NCBI GenBank assembly: GCA_023954745.1
Contig: JAGSHC010000032.1
Location: forward strand, 1-36,770
DNA: 36,770 nt
Direction of reading: 5' to 3'
DNA from: Deltaproteobacteria bacterium
Lineage (GTDB): Bacteria > Myxococcota_A > UBA796 > UBA9615
This document shows positions 24,012 to 30,919 of the stretch, in pieces. The notes below the pieces were generated by a model. The model was not told the DNA's origin. It did not search any database and was given only the letters and a program-made list of their open reading frames with translations. How positions within the stretch are numbered: the stretch's first letter is position 1; each line of letters begins with the position of its first letter. A program made the translations under genes and the position numbers.

Positions 24012-25867
24012 GTGGAATACTCGGACTCCGGGACACCATCCTGCTTCTGTTCGCGGGCGCGGGGGTCGTCTGCCCGGTGATCGTGGTGCTGATCTCCTAC
24101 GTGGGCGCCCGGACCATGCTCGCCGAGCAGGCCTTCGACCACCTCACCACCTCGGCAGAGCAGAAGGCCCAGCAGCTCGACGTCTACTTCCAGGGGATCG
24201 AGGACCACATCGCCTCGCTGGCTGCCGACCCGTCGATGGCCGACACCATTCTCGAGATGAGCGCTGCGGCCGAGGAGGTGGGCGCAACGGACGCACCCCT
24301 CGACGACACCGCCCTGCGCTCCTACTACTCCGGTGAGTTCCTGTCCGGGTTCGAGGCGAACGGGAACGAGCCACCTCCATTCACGGAGGTGTGGCCATCG
24401 GAGCCCGCGCGACAGCTGCAGACACGCTGGATCGCCGACAGCCCGCAGCCCACCGGAAGCAAGATGCTGGTGGACTCCCTGGGCGACTCCACCGCGTATG
24501 ACCGCGTCCATGCCCGGCATCACCCGCACCTCCGCCTGGTCCACGAGCGCTTCGGCTACTACGACCTGTTCCTGATCTCGCCCGAGGGCCGCGTCGTCTA
24601 CTCCGTCTTCAAGGAGGTCGACTTCGGCACGTCGCTCCACACCGGACCGTGGCGGGAGACGGGGCTCGCGGAGGTCTTTCGAGCGGCCGTCGAGACCCCC
24701 GGCCCGGGGGCTGTCCAGTTCGTCGACTTCGCGCCCTACGGCCCGTCGTACGGAGCGTGGGCCTCGTTCATGGGGGTGCCCGTGCTCGACGGGGACGAGC
24801 TGGTCGGCGTGCTGGCGGTGCAGATGCCGGTGGGGCGCATCAACGAGATCATGACCAACGACGAGTCCTGGGAGGACGTCGGCATGGGCAGGTCGGGGGA
24901 GACCTACCTGGTGGGCCAGGACCAGCGTCTCCGAAGCCAGAGTCGCTTCCTGATACAGAACCGCGCCGCCTACCTCGAGGCCCTCTCCGGAGCGGGGGTC
25001 CCGGCGGAGACCCTGCGCCAGATCGACCGGCAGGGCACCGGCGTGGGACTCCAGGAGGTCACCACGAAGGGGGCGCTCGCGGCCCTCGACGGGCGGTCCG
25101 GGGTGGACCGGTTCTCCGACTATCGAGGGATCGCCGTGCTCTCGTCGTTTCGGTCGGTCGACGTCGGCGGGGTCACCTGGGCCCTGATGAGCGAGATCGA
25201 CCGGGAAGAGGCCTTCGCGCCGGCCCAAGAGCTCGGGCGACGCACCGTCACGATCACCCTCGTCGGGTTGGCAGCCATCCTGCTGATGGCGCTCTGGCTT
25301 GCCCGCAACCTCCTCGGTCCGGTCCGCGCCCTCGCTTCCCGAGCCGAGCAGATCGCGGCTGGCGATCTGGACACGCCCATCGACCTGGGTCGCGGAGACG
25401 AGCTGGGCGACCTCGCTGTTCAGATCGAGCGGATGCGGGTCTCCCTGCGGGACCTCGTCCATCGCCAGGAGGCAGCCATCGATGCCCTCAAGGTGCCCAT
25501 CATCCCCCTCAACGAGTCGACCCTGGTGCTCCCCCTGGTGGGCGTGCTCGACGCCCACCGCCTTGAGCTGACGCGCCACGACCTGGTCGAGGCAGCGCAC
25601 CGTTTGCGCGCCACCACCGCCATCATCGACATCACCGGGGTCCCCAGCCTGGCCCGCGAAGACGCTGCCCAGCTGGCCCGGATGGCCGACGCGGTGCGAC
25701 TGATCGGGACCCGATTGATCCTCACCGGGATGCGTCCACAGGTCGCGTCCGTCATCGCCGACCTGGACGAGCCCCTCAAGGGAGTGCGCACCGAGCGCAC
25801 CCTGCAGAGCGGCATCCACCTCGCCGAGCAGCTCCAGGGACGCACGGGATCCACCCCCAAGTCCTGA
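24008..25867 (+). CDS. Membrane Cache-HAMP-STAS sensor (membrane RsbR paralogue)
   Basis: A 619-residue sensor. TM1 lies at ~9-32 and is followed by a ~370-residue periplasmic region with a double-Cache look (YYDLFLISPEGRVVYSV; WASFMGVPVLDGDELVGVLA; GRSGETYLVGQDQ). TM2 lies at ~410-433, then a HAMP domain (LARNLLGPVRALASRAEQIA; LGDLAVQIERMR), a linker and a STAS domain (~490-605). The STAS domain has the RsbR-type opening VPIIPLNESTLVLPLVGVLD. At the usual phosphorylated Thr position the sequence reads SLAREDAAQLA, that is Glu instead of Thr, possibly a fixed phosphomimic. It lacks kinase, cyclase and methyl-accepting domains, so output must go through STAS contacts. ATG 24008 overlaps the previous stop. 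Confidence 0.9.
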   Translation: MSGILGLRDTILLLFAGAGVVCPVIVVLISYVGARTMLAEQAFDHLTTSAEQKAQQLDVYFQGIEDHIASLAADPSMADTILEMSAAAEEVGATDAPLDDTALRSYYSGEFLSGFEANGNEPPPFTEVWPSEPARQLQTRWIADSPQPTGSKMLVDSLGDSTAYDRVHARHHPHLRLVHERFGYYDLFLISPEGRVVYSVFKEVDFGTSLHTGPWRETGLAEVFRAAVETPGPGAVQFVDFAPYGPSYGAWASFMGVPVLDGDELVGVLAVQMPVGRINEIMTNDESWEDVGMGRSGETYLVGQDQRLRSQSRFLIQNRAAYLEALSGAGVPAETLRQIDRQGTGVGLQEVTTKGALAALDGRSGVDRFSDYRGIAVLSSFRSVDVGGVTWALMSEIDREEAFAPAQELGRRTVTITLVGLAAILLMALWLARNLLGPVRALASRAEQIAAGDLDTPIDLGRGDELGDLAVQIERMRVSLRDLVHRQEAAIDALKVPIIPLNESTLVLPLVGVLDAHRLELTRHDLVEAAHRLRATTAIIDITGVPSLAREDAAQLARMADAVRLIGTRLILTGMRPQVASVIADLDEPLKGVRTERTLQSGIHLAEQLQGRTGSTPKS

Positions 25868-25921
25868 GGCGCCCCCCCGCGCCCCCTTCCACGAGACACC
25901 ACGGACCCATCAGGAGACACG

Positions 25922-26272
25922 ATGAACATCACCATCCAGGAGCACCCCAACGGCATCGTCGTCGAGCTCGACGGCAAGCTCGACACCGGCACTTCGCTGG
26001 GGGTCGACCAGGCCCTCAAGGAGGTCGCGGGCGACCAGCTCCAGGCGCTCCCCGAGGGGGCCCGCCTGCTCGTCGTGGACTGCACCAAGGTCCCATTCAT
26101 CAGCAGCGCCGGCCTCCGGGTCCTGCTCGCCACGGGCAAGGCCCTGCGGCGTTCCCGCGGGGAGCTCCGAATCAGCGGCCTGAACGAGGCCCCTCGCAAG
26201 GTGTTCCAGATCTCGGGCTTTGACCGGTTCTTCAAGGTCTTCCCCGACTCGGAGACCGCCCTCAGCGCCTGA
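25922..26272 (+). CDS. RsbV/SpoIIAA-like anti-anti-sigma STAS protein
   Basis: A 116-residue single STAS domain. The phospho-site block reads LLVVDCTKVPFISSAGLRVLL; S62 aligns with the phosphoserine of RsbV and SpoIIAA (DSTG/DSSG). It is therefore the probable substrate of the RsbW-type kinase and SpoIIE phosphatase fused in the protein encoded at 22320. A good ribosome site (CAGGAGA) precedes the ATG. The gene is separated by 54 bases from the membrane sensor and 28 from the flavoprotein. No anti-sigma/sigma pair lies nearby, so its final partner is unknown. Confidence 0.92.
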   Translation: MNITIQEHPNGIVVELDGKLDTGTSLGVDQALKEVAGDQLQALPEGARLLVVDCTKVPFISSAGLRVLLATGKALRRSRGELRISGLNEAPRKVFQISGFDRFFKVFPDSETALSA

Positions 26273-26300
26273 GGCGTCCGGCCGAGCAGGGAGACGCAGG

Positions 26301-27710
26301 ATGGCCGAGCACTACGACCTCATCGTGATCGGAAGCGGTCCGGGCGGCCTCGCGGCTGCCTGCGCGGCGGCGGCCGACGGTGCTCGGGTGGCCGTGGTGG
26401 AGCGCCAGCTCCAGCCTGGGGGGACCAGCCTGCTCTACGGGACCATCCCCACCAAGACCCTGCGCGAGGCCGTGCTCTACCTGCGAGGCGTGCGACAACG
26501 TGCCTTCTACGGCGAGGACTTCACGGAGCGCGAGACCATCACTCCCTCCGAGCTGCTCACGCGGGTCGACAAGGTGGTGGCCGATCGGGTCCAGGTGGTC
26601 CGGCGACAGCTCGAAGACGCCGGTGTGACCCTCCACGTGGGCTACCACGCCACCGTGGCCTCCCCGACCCAGGTCGAGGCCTGGCAGCTGGACGATCCCC
26701 TTGAGACCCTGGGCTTGAGCGCGGATCGAATCATCCTGGCGACGGGGTCGCGCCCCCGACAGGTGCCCGGGCTGACCGTGGACAACGAGGTCATCTTCGA
26801 CAGCGACAGCGTCACGAGCCTGCTGTTCCGACGAGCGGAGCTGCCTCGGTCCATGATCGTGCTGGGTGCCGGGGTCATCGGAACCGAGGTCGCCTCGATG
26901 TTCGGCGCCCTGGGCAGCGCGGTGCACCTGGTCCACCGGGGAGCCGAGCTGTTCTCGACGGTCGACCGCGACCTGGTCGCCGTCCTCGAGGAGCGCCTCG
27001 CCACCGATGGCGTCACGTTCCATCCACACTGCGACGTGGAAGAGGCCCGGCGCCTGGACGAGGGCGGAGCCCGGGTCTCGATGCGCGACGGGCGACGCCT
27101 CGACGCCGACTGCGTGGTCGTGGCCCTCGGACGCGAGGTGGCCTCCGAGGTCCTGGGCCTCGACGACGTCGGTGTCGAGTTGAAGCGCTACGGTCTGGTC
27201 GCCGTCAACGAGCTGTTCCAGACCAACGTCCCCTCCATCTACGCCGTGGGCGACGTCATCGGCTCACCCTCCCTGGCCTCGACGGCCTTCGAGGAGGGAC
27301 GCAAGGCGGCCGCCTACGCCCTCGGGCGAGCGCCTCGGAACCCCGGGCTGCCTGTTCCGATGTGCATCTACACCATCCCCGCGATCGCGTCGGTGGGCTT
27401 CTCCGAGTTCCAGCTCCGCGAGATGGGGGTGCCGCACGCGGTGGGGAGAGCTCGGTACGAGCAGCTGACCAAGGCCGGCATCGTGGGCGACGAGCAGGGC
27501 ATGTTGAAGCTGCTCTTCGAGCCGAACACCCGTCAGCTGCTCGGCGCCCACATCGTGGGCGACCTCGCCTCGGAGCTCATCCACGTCGCCCAGGCGGTGC
27601 TCGCTCACAACGGAAGCATCGAGTACTTCGTCGACGGAGTCGTCAACTTCCCGACCCTGGCCGAGGCCTACAAGCAGGCGGCCCTGGACGGCCTGAGCCG
27701 GGGCAGTTGA
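26301..27710 (+). CDS. sthA: Soluble pyridine nucleotide transhydrogenase-like flavoprotein
   Basis: A 469-residue flavoprotein of the pyridine nucleotide-disulphide oxidoreductase family. The FAD site is IVIGSGPGGLAAACAAA at the N-terminus, the NAD(P) site IVLGAGVIGTEVASMFG at ~190, and the second FAD motif IYAVGDVIGSPSLAS. The redox-disulphide position reads GGTSLLYGTIPTKTLREA with no cysteines, and the C-terminus lacks the HPT active-site His, having NFPTLAEAYKQAALDGL as in soluble transhydrogenase. That enzyme moves hydride between NADPH and NAD. E. coli SthA keeps one Cys here; this one has none. It may be a transhydrogenase or another non-disulphide flavin reductase. AGGGAGACGCAGG precedes ATG 26301. 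Confidence 0.85.
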   Translation: MAEHYDLIVIGSGPGGLAAACAAAADGARVAVVERQLQPGGTSLLYGTIPTKTLREAVLYLRGVRQRAFYGEDFTERETITPSELLTRVDKVVADRVQVVRRQLEDAGVTLHVGYHATVASPTQVEAWQLDDPLETLGLSADRIILATGSRPRQVPGLTVDNEVIFDSDSVTSLLFRRAELPRSMIVLGAGVIGTEVASMFGALGSAVHLVHRGAELFSTVDRDLVAVLEERLATDGVTFHPHCDVEEARRLDEGGARVSMRDGRRLDADCVVVALGREVASEVLGLDDVGVELKRYGLVAVNELFQTNVPSIYAVGDVIGSPSLASTAFEEGRKAAAYALGRAPRNPGLPVPMCIYTIPAIASVGFSEFQLREMGVPHAVGRARYEQLTKAGIVGDEQGMLKLLFEPNTRQLLGAHIVGDLASELIHVAQAVLAHNGSIEYFVDGVVNFPTLAEAYKQAALDGLSRGS

Positions 27711-27711
27711 G

Positions 27712-27730
27712 CGGGACCCGGGAGGTCCCG
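27712..27730 (+). terminator. Hairpin between transhydrogenase-like and bestrophin genes
   Basis: CGGGACC and GGTCCCG form a perfect seven-base stem around the five-base loop CGGGA, starting one base after the sthA-like stop. There is no T-run after it, so it is not a classical intrinsic terminator. It could stabilise the upstream message or partly attenuate transcription into the bestrophin gene. Confidence 0.45.
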
Positions 27731-27779
27731 GCGCGCTCCTCCTGCAAGCTCCCCCAATCCCCGAATCCTGGAGACCCAG

Positions 27780-28703
27780 ATGATCATTCGATTCCCCGAG
27801 AGCACGATGCGGCAGGTGAAGTCCGTCGTCGTAAACAACCGGACCGACCTGCTCTACACGACGGCCTGGGCCACGATCGTGTACGTGCTCCACAACTACG
27901 CAGGCATCGAGGGAGTCGAGGTCCCCACGACCGCTGTGGCCCTTCAGGGCTCGGCCCTGGCCATCATCCTGGGCTTCCGGAACAACTCGGCCTACGACCG
28001 GTGGTGGGAGGCGCGAAAGATCTGGGGTGGCGTCGTCAACGTGTCCCGGAGCTTCAGCGCGACGTTCCTGGCGGCCACGCCCGACCTGAGCGCGGATGAG
28101 CGGCGTCGCGTCGTCTACCGGCACCTGGCCTACATCAACGCGGTCCGGATCCAGCTGCGGGAGCGTCCGGATGAGTGGGTCGACATCGAGCCCTTCCTCG
28201 AGGCCGATGAGCTGGAGACCATCGAGCGCGCAAAGAACCGCGCGACCCAGCTGGCGAGTACCCAGGCAGTGGCGATGTCGGACCTCAAGCGCCGGGGTGT
28301 GGTCGACGCCTTCGATCACAAGAAGCTCGTGGAATACATCGAGCGGATGTACGACCTGCAGGGCATGGCCGAGCGCATCAAGAAGACCGTGTTCCCGGCC
28401 TTCTACGACTACTTCACCCACGTCTTCCTGCTGCTCTTCGTGGTGACCCTACCCCTGGGCCTGGTCAAGGACATGGGCTGGCACGCCATCCCGCTCTGCG
28501 TGGCCATCTCCTTCGTGTTCGCCATCCTCGAGAAGACCGCCCGGGCCAGCGAGGACCCCCTGGACGCGAGGAGCTCGGGTACCCCCATGGGTGCCCTGTG
28601 CCGGGTCATTGAGATCGATCTCCGTCAGATGCTGGGAGAGACTGAGCTCCCCCTTCCCTGGGCAGTCAAGACGACTCGCCACGGCTCGACCTTCCTTGAC
28701 TGA
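27780..28703 (+). CDS. Bestrophin-like channel (RFP-TM/UPF0187 family)
   Basis: A 307-residue membrane protein of the bacterial bestrophin family; homologues form pentameric ion channels. The family hallmark is FRNNSAYDRWWEARKIWGGV at ~73-92, after a membrane segment AVALQGSALAIILG. The N-terminus RFPESTMRQVKSVV and a late pair of helices (VFLLLFVVTLPLGLV; AIPLCVAISFVFAILE) complete the layout. The C-terminal region after EDP contains the cytoplasmic helices. The ATG at 27780 follows a 69-base gap containing a hairpin. It is the last gene of the cluster and stops five bases before a large inverted repeat and the tRNA-derived repeats. Confidence 0.92.
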   Translation: MIIRFPESTMRQVKSVVVNNRTDLLYTTAWATIVYVLHNYAGIEGVEVPTTAVALQGSALAIILGFRNNSAYDRWWEARKIWGGVVNVSRSFSATFLAATPDLSADERRRVVYRHLAYINAVRIQLRERPDEWVDIEPFLEADELETIERAKNRATQLASTQAVAMSDLKRRGVVDAFDHKKLVEYIERMYDLQGMAERIKKTVFPAFYDYFTHVFLLLFVVTLPLGLVKDMGWHAIPLCVAISFVFAILEKTARASEDPLDARSSGTPMGALCRVIEIDLRQMLGETELPLPWAVKTTRHGSTFLD

Positions 28704-28707
28704 ACAC

Positions 28708-28736
28708 CCGCTGGGACTTGCCCCGCGGGCCGGCCG
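28708..28736 (+). repeat. Second tRNA 3'-end-derived repeat copy
   Basis: All 29 bases are identical to 10457-10485. The first 14 (CCCGCTGGGACTTG) are also the T-arm/acceptor strand of the neighbouring tRNA in opposite-strand sense. The left copy at 10443-10485 thus looks like a join of this copy and the tRNA-embedded one. Confidence 0.85.
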
Positions 28737-28771
28737 CGCCAGCGGACGGGCAAGGACCAAGTCCCACCGGG
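28708..28771 (+). terminator. Large imperfect inverted repeat at cluster end
   Basis: Arms 28708-28721 (CCCGCTGGGACTTG) and 28758-28771 (CAAGTCCCACCGGG) pair over 14 positions with one mismatch, enclosing 36 GC-rich bases that contain further short complementary runs. It begins four bases after the bestrophin stop, which suits a terminator, though no T-run follows. The left arm is also the tRNA 3'-end sequence, so the structure may instead be part of a recombination site. Confidence 0.5.
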
Positions 28772-28788
28772 CGCACAACGAGTCGAAG

Positions 28789-28816
28789 ACGAAGTTGGTG
28801 GGCCCGCTGGGACTTG
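28789..28816 (+). repeat. tRNA-embedded direct repeat, right copy (candidate att site)
   Basis: All 28 bases are identical to 10443-10470. It covers the final 21 bases of the tRNA (CCA, acceptor strand, part of the T arm) plus seven bases beyond its 3' end. Orientation is the same as the left copy, so the two are direct repeats 18.35 kb apart. Confidence 0.85.
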
Positions 28817-28871
28817 AACCCAGGACCGATCGGTTATGAGCCGAGTGCTCTGACCATTGAGCTACGGGCCC
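28796..28871 (-). tRNA. tRNA with CAT anticodon (tRNA-Ile2 or elongator tRNA-Met)
   Basis: Seventy-six bases fold into a complete cloverleaf. It has a GGGCCCG/CGGGCCC acceptor stem, a GCTC/GAGC D stem with AATGGTCA loop, an anticodon arm with loop CTCATAA, a five-base CGGTC variable region, a CTGGG/CCCAG T arm with loop TTCAAGT, discriminator A and an encoded CCA. The first anticodon-stem pair (27-43) is a C-T mismatch. The CTCATAA loop and flanks resemble E. coli tRNA-Ile2, whose C34 is modified to lysidine, more than elongator Met, but sequence alone does not decide. The 3' end points into the long plus-strand cluster. Confidence 0.95.
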
Positions 28872-28903
28872 GCACACGGAGAGTGCCACAGCCCACGGTC
28901 CGC

Positions 28904-28909
28904 TAGTCT
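28904..28909 (+). promoter_or_regulatory. Candidate -10 hexamer for the secreted-protein gene
   Basis: TAGTCT lies ten bases before the GTG at 28920, giving a very short or absent leader. It resembles the TAnnnT hexamers before three other genes, but the spacing is ten rather than seven. The divergent tRNA starts at 28871, so both promoters share about 50 bases. Confidence 0.3.
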
Positions 28910-28919
28910 CTGGGGCTTC

Positions 28920-30245
28920 GTGCCTCGGAACATCTTCCTCCTCGTCGTCCTGTTCTTCCTCGGATCCGCCCCCGTGGGTGCAGCGGAGCCGTCGGTGTAC
29001 GGCCTGCACTCCTCGCCGTTGACTGCCCTCGCCGACGAGGAGGCGTCGCGCGCCCTCTCCCAGCAGCTCACCCAGGCCCGCCCCTCCGATGTGGTTGCCT
29101 TCGCCCTCACCATCGATGTCGTCACCATCCGCCGAGGCGAACCCAACCCGCCCGTCCGCCTCGCCCTCGTGCTCTCCGACACCAGCCTTTTGTTCGCCGG
29201 CGCCTCCCTCGCTCCGATCGCGCTCCCCGCAGCCCGCAGCACCCCCGAAGTGCGCGAGGTCGCGGAGCAGTTCGCCCGAGGACTGGCCAGCGGGAAGCTC
29301 ACCGGGGGCAACCGCTGGGGCTACCGCGCCTGCGAAGCGGTGCTCGGCACCGACTGCCTCAACGAAGCCGGGGTCTGGGTCCCCCCCGCCATGCCCAAGA
29401 TGGTGCGCGACGCCGCCAACGGGACGCTCGAGGCTGCGGTGCTCACCTCGACCTCCGTGATCCTTCGTCAGGACGACGGGCAGCTCGTGAGCCTCGCCGC
29501 GAACTGGCTCGCTCCAAAGCGACGCAAGAAGCCAATGGAACCCGGAGCCCTCTCGGTCCAGCCCACCGGTCGCTGGTCCGAGGCGCCTCCGACAGACCAT
29601 CCCCCGGACCACCTCGACCCCGGCTGGTCGCGCTGGTGCGCCCACGACTGGACGCGCCTGGTGGAGCCGGCCCGTGACGTCTCGGGGCGTTGCCTGCTCC
29701 AGTTGCTGTCCGACGCCTACGACTCCCCCATCCGCGGCGGCCGTATCGCCGACATGATGATGCTGGACTTCGACCCCATGCCCCCGCCGGACGAGTCCCG
29801 CCTCAGCGTGGGAAAGCTCCGGTCCATGAAGAGCCATCTCGCCCATCGCTGTGCGGGCCCCGACACCACCCCGTGCGGCCGCGTGATGGAGTCCATAGAG
29901 ATGGGCATCGAGCGCAAGTCCTCGCTCTTCGAGAACGTGGCCCTCGGGAGCTTCGAGGAGCTTCTTGCGGCGGCCCTCGCGGGCGAGGCTCTCCCAGCCG
30001 ACATGAGTGCTCCGGGGCGGGCGCGCTGGTCCGAACTCACGCTCGACAAGCTCGAGGCGGCCGTGTGGGCCGGAAACGGCTACCTCGTCATCGACCCGCT
30101 GCTGAGCGACTTCTTCTACGCCGAGCGCGCCGCTGGGGAGCCGGGGGAAGCGGTTCTCCCGCTGCCTTGGCCCGGTTCTCGCTTGTCCGGTCTCTCGGAG
30201 ACCGACCGGGCCAACCTCGAGCTGATTCGGAGCAAGCGACGATGA
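28920..30245 (+). CDS. Secreted protein of unknown function
   Basis: A 441-residue protein. From GTG 28920 it begins with a clear signal peptide: PRN, a hydrophobic core IFLLVVLFFLGSAPVGA and a probable cleavage before AEPS. Upstream in-frame ATGs would overlap the tRNA and spoil the signal peptide, so I rejected them. The mature part has no motif I recognise. Visible features are CEAVLGTDCLNEAG with two cysteines, a Trp/His-rich stretch around SRWCAHDWTRLVEP, a short RGGRIADMMMLDFDPMPPPD segment and a HRCAGPDTTPCGRVMESIEM block. It appears soluble and periplasmic or extracellular. Its stop overlaps the start of the following lipoprotein gene by four bases (ATGA), so the two may act together. 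Confidence 0.75.
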   Translation: MPRNIFLLVVLFFLGSAPVGAAEPSVYGLHSSPLTALADEEASRALSQQLTQARPSDVVAFALTIDVVTIRRGEPNPPVRLALVLSDTSLLFAGASLAPIALPAARSTPEVREVAEQFARGLASGKLTGGNRWGYRACEAVLGTDCLNEAGVWVPPAMPKMVRDAANGTLEAAVLTSTSVILRQDDGQLVSLAANWLAPKRRKKPMEPGALSVQPTGRWSEAPPTDHPPDHLDPGWSRWCAHDWTRLVEPARDVSGRCLLQLLSDAYDSPIRGGRIADMMMLDFDPMPPPDESRLSVGKLRSMKSHLAHRCAGPDTTPCGRVMESIEMGIERKSSLFENVALGSFEELLAAALAGEALPADMSAPGRARWSELTLDKLEAAVWAGNGYLVIDPLLSDFFYAERAAGEPGEAVLPLPWPGSRLSGLSETDRANLELIRSKRR

Positions 30246-30874
30246 GACAAGCACTCCTGCCCCTCCTGGCCCTCCTGCTGGCTGGCTGCCCTCCCACCTT
30301 GGGCGCCGACGACGACGACGCCGTGGCCGATGACGACGACGCCACCATGGACGACGACGACGCAGCCAACGACGACGACGACGTGGACGACGACGACGCC
30401 GTGGACGACGACGACGACAACACCACCGACCCGGTGGACGACGACGACTCCACGACCGACCCCGGCGATGACGACGACGCCACGAGCAGCGACGACGACG
30501 ACGTCGTGGGCGACGACGACGACACGACCGGCCCCCTGCCGGTGGAGATCTGCAACAACACGTCGAGCAACGCGTTTGTCGTAGACGCCTGGTCCATCAA
30601 TGGCGACGAGCTCGAGGCCACCGTCTCCTACGGCGGCGGCTGCGCCGTGCACGACTTCCACGCGTGTTGGGATGGCCTGTTCCTCGAGTCGTGGCCGGTG
30701 CAGGTGAACCTGGTGCTAGAAGACTGGGGCCCGCCCGATCCCTGCCTCGCCTACATCACCGAGACCCACACGTTCGACCTGAGCCCGCTCCAGACCGCGT
30801 GGCTGCAGAGCTACATGGCTCCGGGCGAGATCATCGTGAACGTGGACGGCGGCAGCGACACCTACAGCTTCTGA
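30242..30874 (+). CDS. Lipoprotein with poly-aspartate linker
   Basis: A 210-residue lipoprotein. The N-terminus has a short signal and lipobox (LLALLLAGC, Cys16). Residues ~22-97 are almost entirely Asp with Ala, Val, Thr and Ser: runs of four or five Asp separated by short spacers. A ~110-residue C-terminal domain follows with four or five cysteines (VEICNNTSSNAF; YGGGCAVHDFHACWDGLF; PDPCLAYITE), which could form disulphides. The acidic linker probably holds the domain away from the outer membrane and may bind cations. Such DDDDx linkers are common in lipoproteins from delta-proteobacteria-like genomes. The ATG overlaps the preceding stop. The C-terminal domain is not recognised. Confidence 0.85.
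   Translation: MRQALLPLLALLLAGCPPTLGADDDDAVADDDDATMDDDDAANDDDDVDDDDAVDDDDDNTTDPVDDDDSTTDPGDDDDATSSDDDDVVGDDDDTTGPLPVEICNNTSSNAFVVDAWSINGDELEATVSYGGGCAVHDFHACWDGLFLESWPVQVNLVLEDWGPPDPCLAYITETHTFDLSPLQTAWLQSYMAPGEIIVNVDGGSDTYSF
30309..30533 (+). repeat. GAC/GAT-rich low-complexity tract encoding the Asp linker
   Basis: About 225 bases of near-continuous GAC codons interrupted every four or five codons. There is no fixed repeat unit or spacer structure of the CRISPR kind. It is prone to slippage, so length variation between strains is likely. Confidence 0.85.
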
Positions 30875-30906
30875 CTGGCGCGCACGAGGGGCAGGCCCAG
30901 GGGGCG

Positions 30907-30912
30907 TAGACT
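30907..30912 (+). promoter_or_regulatory. Candidate -10 element of a leaderless message (pentapeptide gene)
   Basis: TAGACT ends exactly seven bases before the ATG at 30920, and no Shine-Dalgarno sequence is present between them. It has the same arrangement as the hexamers at 8863 and 10406. No clear -35 was seen. Confidence 0.42.
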
Positions 30913-30919
30913 CCCCCGC

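Noticed and set aside
23720-25819. Long minus-strand frame (699 codons) opposite the Cache-HAMP-STAS gene
   Set aside because: Shadow of a well-supported plus-strand gene that overlaps its neighbours by ATGA junctions; no recognisable domain.
10650-28703. An integrase, transposase or phage gene inside the cluster
   Set aside because: Every gene in the interval was assigned to other families and no recombinase motif was found on either strand, so mobility rests only on the border repeats.
28857-28919. Upstream ATG start for the secreted protein
   Set aside because: It would overlap the tRNA 5' end and place 21 polar residues before an obvious signal peptide; GTG 28920 fits better.
30309-30533. 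GAC-rich tract as a CRISPR or tandem-repeat array
   Set aside because: It is in-frame coding for Asp runs, without uniform repeats and spacers.
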